11,860 nt of DNA from positions 6,239 to 18,098 of the forward strand of contig JAHEKB010000019.1 of NCBI GenBank assembly GCA_024638525.1. The letters are read 5' to 3'. This stretch comes from Bacteroidota bacterium (lineage in GTDB: Bacteria > Bacteroidota > Bacteroidia > NS11-12g > UBA9320). The translations under genes and the position numbers were made by a program. The notes beneath the pieces are model-generated. The model worked only from the letters and a program-made list of their open reading frames with translations, was not told where the DNA came from and did not search any database. Positions 5,748 through 11,860 of the stretch are shown here, piece by piece (within the stretch, counting starts at the first letter, position 1; every line of letters begins with the position of its first letter).

Positions 5748-7454
5748 ATGAGAGGAATATTCTTCCTAGCCCTATATTTTATCACCGCCAACATTGTACA
5801 TGCTCAGGGCCCATTGAATGCAGACTATTATGGTATTCACGCATATCATTTGTTAGATAGATATGAGATTTTAAGCGGAGACCTAAGCAGGCAAATTCAC
5901 ACTTCTACCAAACCCTATAAAAGAAGCTCAGTATTTTACCACGCAGCTGATAAAGCGGAAAATAGTCTGGTAGGACAATTCAATAAAGCTTATTTCACCC
6001 ACGACAACAGTGAATACTACTTTCCTGTATTAAACCTCTACACGCCAGATCTCAGTGAATTTCGTGAAAAAGAGGGCTTTCTATCTACCTTCTACAAAAA
6101 ACCCAATGCCCTCTATGCTATAAATTACTCCGAGAAGATCGATGGTAAGTTTCAACTGGTAGTAAATCCAGTACTTTCATTTCAAGCTGGTGTTGATGCT
6201 AAGGACAGTGTGAGCCCCTATCTGAATAGCAGAGGGCTATCGCTGAGAGGTAGTATAGGAGCAAAAGTTGGATTCTATGCTCAAATTATTGAAAACCAGC
6301 AGCGCTTTCTCAATTACCAAAGAGATCGCATTGCCAGCACTGGAGTTGTTGAAGGCACTGGATTGCACAAACCCTTTGGCGAGCTTGGTGAAGATTACTT
6401 CAATGCACGAGGATATATTACCTTTTCTCCAATACGTGAGATCATGGTTCAATTTGGGCACGATCGCAATTTCATAGGCAATGGATACCGTTCACTCATA
6501 TTGAGTGATCAAGCCAAAGAATATCCATTTTTAAAGTTTAACACCAAGGTCTGGAAGATCAATTACATGAACCTTTTTATGGAGCATGTAGACTACAATA
6601 TGGAACCTCAAGGACGTGTTTTGGCGAGAAAATTTTCTGCACTGCACCATTTGAGCGTAAACATTGGAAAAAACCTAAATATTGGACTGTTTGAGAACAT
6701 TGTCTTTGACCGGCAAGACAGTCTTGAGAACAATAGATATGAGATACAATACCTAAACCCATTGATCTTTTATCGCGCTGTGGAGCACGGTTTAAATAGC
6801 ACAGATAATGCCATGCTTGGTTTAGATTGGAAGTGGAATTTTAAGAGACAGTTTTCTTTTTACGGTCAATGGGTCTTTGATGAATTTGTAAAAAATGAAT
6901 TCTTTAAATTCAGTGATAATTGGGTGAATAAGTGGGCTGTCCAAGCAGGACTTAAATACATCAATGCTTTTAATATTAGTAATCTGGACGTGCAAGTAGA
7001 ATATAACCAAGTGAGACCTTTTGTATACTCACACCGCTTCAAAGCACAGAACTGGGCCCATTTCAACCAAGCTCTGGCTCATCCCTATGGGGCAAATTTC
7101 AGAGAGCTAATTGCTATAGTCCGCTATCAGCCAAAGTCCCGTTGGCAAACCCAGCTTTTTTTGTCGCTGACAAAGCAGGGGCTGGATTCATCTATAGCCA
7201 TGAATCAATTTGGCGAAAACATCTTTATGTCAAACCAAGATATTATCAGCCGACAAAATGCACCCATGTTTCAAGGGCTTGAATCCAAACGCCAAATGGC
7301 ACAACTCCTCATTACCTATATGCCCCTTCAGAACCTATTTATTGATCTGTCATTTCTCTATAGAAGGAGTGAACACGAACTGTTAGAAGAACAGAGTAAT
7401 ATGTACTTTTCCATAGGCCTTCGGCTCAATGCAAATAGGCAAAGGATTAACTAA
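5748..7454 (+). CDS. Wzi-like outer-membrane beta-barrel protein, RemB-like (capsule/gliding)
   Basis: I chose the ATG at 5748, not the in-frame ATG at 5694, because it places a normal signal peptide at the N-terminus: MRGIFFLALYFITANIVHA, with probable cleavage before Gln20. The 568-residue protein is then exported and is rich in alternating aromatic beta-strand segments ending with NMYFSIGLRLN near the C-terminus. The segment GHDRNFIGNGYRSLILSD (237-254), followed by a KVWKINYMNLFME strand, is the hallmark I associate with the capsule-assembly Wzi-like family. That includes Bacteroidota proteins annotated as gliding-motility RemB. Wzi-type barrels bind surface polysaccharide in the outer membrane; RemB is implicated in gliding of Flavobacterium. 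It is monocistronic or nearly so: ligA is divergent and 64 nt separate it from the next gene. Barrel and export are fairly sure; the exact role is not. Confidence 0.78.
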   Translation: MRGIFFLALYFITANIVHAQGPLNADYYGIHAYHLLDRYEILSGDLSRQIHTSTKPYKRSSVFYHAADKAENSLVGQFNKAYFTHDNSEYYFPVLNLYTPDLSEFREKEGFLSTFYKKPNALYAINYSEKIDGKFQLVVNPVLSFQAGVDAKDSVSPYLNSRGLSLRGSIGAKVGFYAQIIENQQRFLNYQRDRIASTGVVEGTGLHKPFGELGEDYFNARGYITFSPIREIMVQFGHDRNFIGNGYRSLILSDQAKEYPFLKFNTKVWKINYMNLFMEHVDYNMEPQGRVLARKFSALHHLSVNIGKNLNIGLFENIVFDRQDSLENNRYEIQYLNPLIFYRAVEHGLNSTDNAMLGLDWKWNFKRQFSFYGQWVFDEFVKNEFFKFSDNWVNKWAVQAGLKYINAFNISNLDVQVEYNQVRPFVYSHRFKAQNWAHFNQALAHPYGANFRELIAIVRYQPKSRWQTQLFLSLTKQGLDSSIAMNQFGENIFMSNQDIISRQNAPMFQGLESKRQMAQLLITYMPLQNLFIDLSFLYRRSEHELLEEQSNMYFSIGLRLNANRQRIN

Positions 7455-7495
7455 TTTTATAGCTGTAAATAGCTACCTTCGAAGCTTCTAAAAAC

Positions 7496-7509
7496 TGGAT
7501 TGAAATCCA
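7496..7509. repeat. Short palindrome TGGATT-ga-AATCCA upstream of the epimerase gene
   Basis: A perfect 6-base inverted repeat with a 2-base centre lies 9 nt before the ATG at 7519. It could be a repressor operator or a weak hairpin over the ribosome-binding region. Chance is also plausible for a 14-base element in AT-rich DNA. A relaxed -7 box (TACCTTCG, 7474-7481) sits just upstream. Confidence 0.25.
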
Positions 7510-7518
7510 ATAAAAAAG

Positions 7519-8508
7519 ATGAAGAAAGTCTTTGTAACCGGGGCGGACGGTATGCTTGGAAGCATGATTTGCAGGGTCTTGCTAAAAAAGGAATATGAGG
7601 TAACCGCCTTGAGCTTGCCCAACAGCCAATCCACAACATTGGATGGCTTAGAACTAAGGATAATTAAGGGAGATATTCTCGATGAGGATTTCATTCTTGA
7701 ACAAAGCAGGGGTCACGATGCGGTGATTCACGTAGCTGCCATGACCAATGTCTGGCCAAGGAGAATCGAAAAAGTCAAGGCAGTGAACATTCAAGGAACC
7801 ATGAATATAAAAAATGCGGTTCAAGTTCACGGCATGGAACGAATGGTTTTTATTGGTTCAGCGAGTTCATTCAAAGAAGGGTCAAAAAACAAACCAGGTA
7901 ATGAGGACAGTGGGTTTGAAGGAGATCGTTTCGGAATGGACTATATAGACAGCAAATACGAAGCTCAGCAGTATTTAATCAAAGCACATAAAGAAGAACA
8001 TCTTCCCGTTATTGTGGTAAACCCAACATTTATGATCGGACCCTATGATTCAGGACCATCCTCTGGAATTATGGTCTTGAACTTATATAAGAATAAAGTG
8101 CCTGGTTACAATACAGGTGGAAAGAACTTTGTCTATAGCGGAGATGTTGCGACAGCTGCTGTGAACGCATTGACCATGGGTCGCTTGGGTGAATGTTATA
8201 TCGCGGGAAATCAAAACTTAGAATACAAAGAGTTTTTTGAGAAGACCGCTGAGGTAATGAACAAAAAATTTAGCTTAAAAAAAATCCCTAACTCACTGGT
8301 ATTGGCCTTTGGCGCGCTGAGTTCTGTTGTTGCGCGAGTTACCAAAAAACCACCTGTATTGAGCTATGGGATGGCCGAGGTTGCCCAAATAGATCAGTAT
8401 TTCGACTGCAGCAAAGCAGTATCTGAACTGGAAATGCCCCAAACGCCAATAGAAGAAGGCATTAAAGAATGCCTACAATGGTTTAAAGAAAACGATTATC
8501 TGGAATGA
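7519..8508 (+). CDS. NAD(P)-dependent epimerase/reductase, extended SDR (dihydroflavonol-reductase-like)
   Basis: The 329 residues are the usual size for an extended short-chain dehydrogenase/reductase. The Rossmann motif TGADGMLG lies at 7-14, GDI (51-53) is the nucleotide-contact region, and HVAAMTN (71-77) follows strand 4. The catalytic triad is Ser in GSASSF (113-118), with Tyr142 and Lys146 in YIDSK. NPTFMIGPYDSGPSSG (168-183) is the substrate-side motif typical of dihydroflavonol-4-reductase, 3-beta-hydroxysteroid dehydrogenase and HpnA-like members. These act on sugars, steroids, hopanoid precursors or, in bacterial sphingolipid synthesis, 3-ketosphinganine (CerR type). The substrate cannot be read from the sequence. 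Its TGA overlaps the ATG of the next SDR by 4 bases, so the two enzymes are made together, which argues for sequential or related steps. Fold is certain; substrate is open. Confidence 0.9.
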   Translation: MKKVFVTGADGMLGSMICRVLLKKEYEVTALSLPNSQSTTLDGLELRIIKGDILDEDFILEQSRGHDAVIHVAAMTNVWPRRIEKVKAVNIQGTMNIKNAVQVHGMERMVFIGSASSFKEGSKNKPGNEDSGFEGDRFGMDYIDSKYEAQQYLIKAHKEEHLPVIVVNPTFMIGPYDSGPSSGIMVLNLYKNKVPGYNTGGKNFVYSGDVATAAVNALTMGRLGECYIAGNQNLEYKEFFEKTAEVMNKKFSLKKIPNSLVLAFGALSSVVARVTKKPPVLSYGMAEVAQIDQYFDCSKAVSELEMPQTPIEEGIKECLQWFKENDYLE

Positions 8509-9317
8509 GCCTGGGATCATTTTATCATGACAAGGTTGTAATTGTAACCGGAGGCTCTATGGGCATCGGTAAAGAACTAGCTAAGCGGTTGCTTTTGTAT
8601 GGAGCTAAGGTGCTCATCAGTGGAAGAACCCTAAGTAAACTAGAAGCTGTTCGCCAAGAATTTAATGCTTCAGTGGATGAACTACAATTATTTGCAGGAG
8701 ATGTGCGAAGCGAAGAGTCCAATCTGGAAATGGTGAACCTGTGCCTACAAAAATTTGGCCGCCTAGACATATTGATTAATAATGCGGGAATGTCAGCAGT
8801 TGGCGAGCTCGCAGAGATGCGTGCCTCGGTGTTTAAGCAAGTAGTGGACATTAATATCTATGGCTCTACATACCCCACTATGGCAGCTATTAATGCCTTA
8901 AAAGCGAGTAAAGGGAGTATCCTTTTTGTGAGTAGCATAGCCGGCATGACCGGACTGCCAGCCTATTCTGCATATTCCATGTCAAAGATGTCTTTGAGGT
9001 CATTAGCTCACGCCTTGAGAATAGAGCTTTCACGCTATGGTGTATTTGTTGGGATCTGTTATGTTGGCTTCACGGAAAATGAAGCGGGCAAAAGAACACT
9101 AAACAAGCAAGGTGTTGAAGAAGCCATTCCCTCAAGACCAGCTGCATTAACAGCTAGCAGGGAAAAGACGGCCAAAAGAATGCTTAGACAGATCAAGAGA
9201 AGAAAATTCTCAGTAAATCAATCAATTCTGGGCAAAACAGTGATGCTCTTGAGCAGAGTTTTTCCGGGTTTGACACTTTTGATCATGAAGGCCAATTACA
9301 AACCGCCTCACTCCTGA
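8505..9317 (+). CDS. Classical SDR oxidoreductase, resembling 3-ketodihydrosphingosine reductase/DHRS7
   Basis: The protein has 270 residues with every classical SDR motif: TGGSMGIG (15-22) for NAD(P) binding, GRTLSKL (40-46, the Arg suggesting NADP(H)), GDV (65-67), NNAG (92-95), Asn117 in DINIYGS, and the catalytic Ser144, Tyr157 and Lys161 (YSMSK). The stretch from NNAG through INIYGSTYP to FVSSIAG and YSAYSMSK resembles 3-ketodihydrosphingosine reductase and DHRS7-type enzymes that reduce lipid or steroid ketones at membranes. A basic then hydrophobic C-terminal tail (about 221-266) could associate with the membrane. It overlaps the upstream epimerase by 4 bases (ATGA) and its 3' end overlaps the convergent AGMO-like gene by 10 bases. 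Fold certain; a lipid substrate is inferred from resemblance and context. Confidence 0.9.
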   Translation: MSLGSFYHDKVVIVTGGSMGIGKELAKRLLLYGAKVLISGRTLSKLEAVRQEFNASVDELQLFAGDVRSEESNLEMVNLCLQKFGRLDILINNAGMSAVGELAEMRASVFKQVVDINIYGSTYPTMAAINALKASKGSILFVSSIAGMTGLPAYSAYSMSKMSLRSLAHALRIELSRYGVFVGICYVGFTENEAGKRTLNKQGVEEAIPSRPAALTASREKTAKRMLRQIKRRKFSVNQSILGKTVMLLSRVFPGLTLLIMKANYKPPHS

Positions 9318-10564
9318 TAGGACATTTGTTCCTTGAGACTGTTCAGTCTCACTAACCAGATAATTACTCCTAAACTAAAGGCCAAAATTGCGGGAAATAG
9401 CCATTGCGCAAACTCAGCGTCTTTATACAAGAACATAAAGCTAACAGATAACAAGGCAATCCTAAACAATTCTAACCAAAATCCTTTTTGAGGATTCTCC
9501 ATCATCCGGGTATGGGCAAACAGAGAGAACAAGACCACGATAACCAAGACAACAATTTCCTTATTAAAGATCAAGTCTTTGAGGTTATAATCCTGCATAT
9601 TGGCTTTGATAAGGATTACAGTTAAAAAGGCTGCAAACGTACTCATCACGGTCAGCAAGACATATGCAGCCAATTCTGGCTTGATGATAAATCTGAACTG
9701 CTTTCTCTCGCCTTTTTCGTCTTTTGAAAATTCAGGAGGAATAAAAGGAGAATCTTCAGGTGTCCAGGTGGGCTTGCCAAAGAAAAGTTTAAATCTATTC
9801 TTCCAACTCTTGGTTCTCGATGCCCTAACGAATAAGTCCTTCCAATAACTGAATTGTGCCCTGTAGGGATTGACGCTTTCAAAACCACTGGTAATGCCAT
9901 AATCAGGCTCTTCTTTCTCCTCTGTGAATGTTCCAAAAATCCTGTCCCAGATAATGAATATATGAGAATAATTCCTGTCGATGTATTTGTCGTTTCTCGC
10001 GTGGTGTACCCTGTGATGAGATGGTGTCGTGAAGAACCATTCCAGTGGTCCAAGTTTTCCAACCAACCTGCTGTGTGTTACAAATTGGAAGAGACCAATG
10101 ATTATGGTACAGGCCACTGCTTGCATAGGATCAAATCCGAACACAGGCATCCACATAAAGAAGAAAAAACGGAAAATTACCGCAAAGAAACTAACACGGA
10201 ATACGGTGGTAATATTTAATTCTTCACTTTGATGATGCACTATATGCGCCGCCCAAAGCACATTGATTTCATGACTCAATCTATGAAACCAGTAGGCAAT
10301 CAGATCAGCAGCAAAGAGGGCTGCAACCCATGTCCAAGCATTGACCGGGATATGCCATAAGGCTATATTGTCTGCTATAAACTGAAATGCGAAAAGATAA
10401 AGGACCGACATAAAAACGTAAAAGAGACGTTCCAACATCCCACAAGATAAATTCACCAGCGAATCGCTTAGGGTATAGGTCTTAAAGTTCATCCTGTATG
10501 AAAAAAAGATCTCTAAGAGTAGGAGGCTTATTACTCCTATGGCTATGTATCCTATTACACTCAT
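9308..10564 (-). CDS. Fatty acid hydroxylase superfamily protein, alkylglycerol-monooxygenase (AGMO)-like
   Basis: This 418-residue membrane protein has N-terminal helices (about 4-22, 45-65, 76-93), the di-iron fatty acid hydroxylase core, and three to four C-terminal helices (about 297-318, 337-350, 366-380, 388-406). Histidine boxes are complete: HRLSH (94-98), HIVHH (107-111), His164 in FVTHS, and HHRVHH (183-188). The HEIN after the first box, the LGPLEWFFTTPSHHRVHHARN region, NYSHIFIIWDRIFGTF (198-213) and the C-terminal extension match AGMO (TMEM195) rather than plain sterol desaturases. In human AGMO, which cleaves ether lipids using tetrahydrobiopterin, the Glu right after HxxxH is linked to cofactor binding; it is Glu99 here. 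Whether this enzyme uses biopterin or acts on ether lipids is inferred. Its ATG shares one base with the stop of the upstream 7-TM gene. Confidence 0.9.
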   Translation of the reverse strand: MSVIGYIAIGVISLLLLEIFFSYRMNFKTYTLSDSLVNLSCGMLERLFYVFMSVLYLFAFQFIADNIALWHIPVNAWTWVAALFAADLIAYWFHRLSHEINVLWAAHIVHHQSEELNITTVFRVSFFAVIFRFFFFMWMPVFGFDPMQAVACTIIIGLFQFVTHSRLVGKLGPLEWFFTTPSHHRVHHARNDKYIDRNYSHIFIIWDRIFGTFTEEKEEPDYGITSGFESVNPYRAQFSYWKDLFVRASRTKSWKNRFKLFFGKPTWTPEDSPFIPPEFSKDEKGERKQFRFIIKPELAAYVLLTVMSTFAAFLTVILIKANMQDYNLKDLIFNKEIVVLVIVVLFSLFAHTRMMENPQKGFWLELFRIALLSVSFMFLYKDAEFAQWLFPAILAFSLGVIIWLVRLNSLKEQMSYQE

Positions 10565-11280
10565 TAATTGCTTACTATTTCTTTATACTTTGAATTGGTC
10601 ACTAAGTTAAAACTGCCGTAAAACATAAATAACATAAATACTGCCATCATTGTGTGGCTTATATCGTGAAAATTAAACCATCTACCTAAACTCCATTCGC
10701 TACTAAAGATTAATCCGGGAATCATGGCAAATAAAATGGCAAGTACCAGGATCAAACTCCCTTTGAGTCCTGTTTTGCTGTAGAAGAATAATTGCATTGG
10801 CAGAACCAAGGCTATAAGGTCTATCGAACTGTTGAACTGCACCCATCTAAAACTGCTTGTTTCAGGATTGAAAATAATGAGTGAGAACAACAAATATTTG
10901 GCTATTACTCCTCCTTTTGCCCAATTCCTAAATTTATCGCTCCAACGAATCTTCATCTGTTCAATGGAAGCGACAATAAGGAACAACTGCCCAGTGGCAC
11001 TCATGAACCAACCTATGGTTTTCCATCTAGGGCTGACATATGCTTGAAACCCATGACCCAACCAGGCTGCACTAGTCATGCCTATGGCAAAACAGAGAAA
11101 GTAAATTTGATACTTTAAGTAGAAACTATCTTTTTCCCCTTTATAGCTTACAAATCTGAAAAACGCATACATAGCCACAATAGCAACGAGAAAATCCGTT
11201 AGCGTTGTAACCGGTTCTCTCCATTCAAATGAATTGATAAACAAGCTGGGGTTAAGTATGGATTCTTGCGATTGCTGCAT
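10564..11280 (-). CDS. Seven-helix membrane protein with HxxxH motif, partner of the AGMO-like enzyme
   Basis: I do not recognise a characterised family. The 238-residue protein has seven likely helices: about 25-45, 57-77, 87-106, 125-138, 150-168, 173-192 and 207-227. Helix 2 carries Ser70 and His76 (TSAAWLGHGF). The start of helix 7 carries FHDISH, giving His205-x3-His209 plus Asp206. Seven helices, a Ser/His pair in helix 2 and HxxxH opening helix 7 recall the CREST superfamily of zinc-dependent membrane hydrolases (alkaline ceramidases, PAQR, Per1). However, the Ser-His spacing (6) is not the usual 4 and the Asp expected after helix 2 is not obvious, so this is only a hypothesis. The stop overlaps the AGMO-like ATG by one base (TAATG), implying obligate co-expression. 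A -7 box lies 14 nt upstream of its ATG. Confidence 0.85.
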   Translation of the reverse strand: MQQSQESILNPSLFINSFEWREPVTTLTDFLVAIVAMYAFFRFVSYKGEKDSFYLKYQIYFLCFAIGMTSAAWLGHGFQAYVSPRWKTIGWFMSATGQLFLIVASIEQMKIRWSDKFRNWAKGGVIAKYLLFSLIIFNPETSSFRWVQFNSSIDLIALVLPMQLFFYSKTGLKGSLILVLAILFAMIPGLIFSSEWSLGRWFNFHDISHTMMAVFMLFMFYGSFNLVTNSKYKEIVSN

Positions 11281-11294
11281 CTAAAATTTCGCTG

Positions 11295-11302
11295 CAAAGA
11301 TA
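11295..11302 (-). promoter_or_regulatory. -7 box TATCTTTG for the 7-TM/AGMO operon
   Basis: TATCTTTG on the minus strand (11302 to 11295) is an exact TAnnTTTG match. It ends 14 nt before the ATG at 11280, giving a leader of about 10 nt. No TTTG lies 17-23 bases upstream, so only half of the promoter is supported. Confidence 0.4.
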
Positions 11303-11321
11303 TCGCTTCCTGAATTCAATT

Positions 11322-11340
11322 CCTGCCGAAAATCAGCAAG
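11322..11340 (-). terminator. Hairpin after the 'asparagine synthetase B'-like gene (possible terminator or 3' stabiliser)
   Basis: The minus-strand RNA can form an 8-bp stem with two G-U pairs and a UUU loop: left arm CUUGCUGA (11340 to 11333), right arm UCGGCAGG (11329 to 11322). It begins 15 nt after the stop at 11356. No U-run follows, so it is not a classical intrinsic terminator. It may mark the 3' end of the upstream mRNA. Confidence 0.3.
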
Positions 11341-11355
11341 TTGAATATTAAAATG

Positions 11356-11860
11356 CTAAGTCTTTTGCTTTTTCTTTTTTGCAGAAGGAAACAAGATGTT
11401 GTTCAATATCAATCTATATCCAGGCGAATTGGGGTGAAGATTCAGATCCGTCGGAGGTTCACCTACCATATGTTTATAGTCTTCGGGATCGTGACCGCCG
11501 TAGAATGTCCACTGACCTTTACCCATGGTACCGTGAATATAGCGCACTTCATTCAGAGACTTATTCTCCCCCATGATGATTACACTACTTTTTACCTTAT
11601 CTGCCTGAAATGCAGTGGTTTGTCCCATAAATCCCTTGACAATTCGCTCATGGTTTTGCGTAAGTATGGTCGGAATCACATCCCATTTGGCAGAAAACTC
11701 ATTCAGCACAAATAGATCATTCTCTTCTCTTACTCTTCGCGTGGAAGGATTGATGTCAATATTGCTGACTTCATAGACATAGGGATTGAGTTCAACCTCA
11801 AAATCCACAAAGGCAAAGCTCTTATTGTAATCTAGTTTAGACTGCGCTCCCGGTTCAATA
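11356..11860 (-). CDS. 'Asparagine synthetase B'-annotated Bacteroidota protein, C-terminal part (5' end outside window)
   Basis: The reading frame stays open to the window edge. Upstream of a GTG at 11808 it continues with SKLDYNKSFAFVDF, which matches the family, so that GTG is internal and the N-terminus lies beyond 11860. About 167 C-terminal residues are visible, from a family I recall as a little over 400 residues. Hallmarks are the FSAKWDVIPTILTQNH and GFMGQTTAF segments, RYIHGTMGKGQWTFYGGHDP followed by EDYKHMVGE, then LHPNSPGYRLILNNILFP and a KKKKQKT tail. This family is commonly labelled asparagine synthetase B, but no ATP-pyrophosphatase motif is visible in this part. The HG...KG.WTFYGGHD region looks more like a class-I glutamine-amidotransferase or ThuA-like fold. 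Family recognition is good; the functional name should be treated with caution. Confidence 0.82.
   Translation of the reverse strand, partial: IEPGAQSKLDYNKSFAFVDFEVELNPYVYEVSNIDINPSTRRVREENDLFVLNEFSAKWDVIPTILTQNHERIVKGFMGQTTAFQADKVKSSVIIMGENKSLNEVRYIHGTMGKGQWTFYGGHDPEDYKHMVGEPPTDLNLHPNSPGYRLILNNILFPSAKKKKQKT

Noticed and set aside
7460..7475. Inverted repeat TAGCT-gtaaat-AGCTA after the outer-membrane protein gene as a terminator
   Set aside because: The stem is only 5 bp and AU-rich and no T-run follows, so it is too weak to call.
8525..8851. 108-codon minus-strand open frame antisense to the classical SDR
   Set aside because: The opposite strand carries all SDR motifs; the antisense product is Ser/Arg-rich with no recognisable fold.
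9652..10062. 136-codon open frame on the minus strand inside the AGMO-like gene
   Set aside because: It is a different frame of the same strand as a gene with full family motifs; its own translation is low in recognisable structure and has no start signal.
11312..11322. Palindrome GAATT-c-AATTC upstream of the 7-TM gene as an operator
   Set aside because: It is short, AT-rich and close to chance expectation, with no partner site.
11341..11715. 124-codon plus-strand open frame at the right end
   Set aside because: It is antisense to the well-matched family C-terminus at 11356-11860 and shows no domain of its own.
11806..11808. GTG at 11808 as the start of the last minus-strand gene
   Set aside because: The frame remains open to the window edge and the upstream codons match the family, so this GTG is an internal Val.

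Overview
The window reads as chromosomal DNA from a member of the Bacteroidota, most likely a marine, gliding-type Cytophagales or Flavobacteriia relative. The reasons are moderate-to-low GC, a DUF6913-type protein between ligA and dapA, a Wzi/RemB-like outer membrane protein, the 'asparagine synthetase B'-annotated family with its Lys-rich C-terminus, almost no Shine-Dalgarno sequences, and several copies of the Bacteroidota -7 promoter box TAnnTTTG. No rRNA, tRNA, CRISPR array, insertion sequence or phage gene was seen. No gene-free stretch exceeds about 110 bases.

Layout. (1) 1-1318, plus strand: the 3' part of a WD40 beta-propeller gene, then a RidA-family deaminase coupled through TAATG. 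(2) 1393-2221, plus strand: a six-helix membrane protein and a small winged-helix regulator overlapping by 8 bases, preceded by a promoter whose spacer holds a palindrome. (3) 2199-5646, minus strand: ligA (NAD-dependent DNA ligase), a DUF6913-like protein, then dapA, a compact housekeeping cluster. (4) 5748-7454, plus strand: a Wzi/RemB-like outer membrane beta-barrel, divergent from ligA. (5) 7519-9317, plus strand: an extended SDR (epimerase/reductase type) and a classical SDR overlapping by 4 bases. (6) 9308-11280, minus strand: a seven-helix membrane protein with a histidine motif, translationally coupled to a close relative of eukaryotic alkylglycerol monooxygenase (AGMO). (7) 11356-11860, minus strand: the C-terminal part of the 'asparagine synthetase B'-annotated family, cut by the window edge.

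The most interesting part is 7519-11280. Two SDR reductases face an AGMO-like di-iron oxygenase and an uncharacterised 7-TM protein whose layout (HxxxH at the start of the last helix, His in helix 2) recalls the CREST membrane hydrolases such as alkaline ceramidases and PAQR receptors. Together they look like a membrane-lipid (ether-lipid or sphingolipid) modification or turnover locus. This is inference, not demonstrated. A second theme is transcriptional: four genes, one each with GTG and TTG starts, have a -7 box ending only 4-6 nt before the start codon, suggesting leaderless mRNAs. Both convergent gene pairs overlap at their 3' ends, leaving no room for ordinary terminators.
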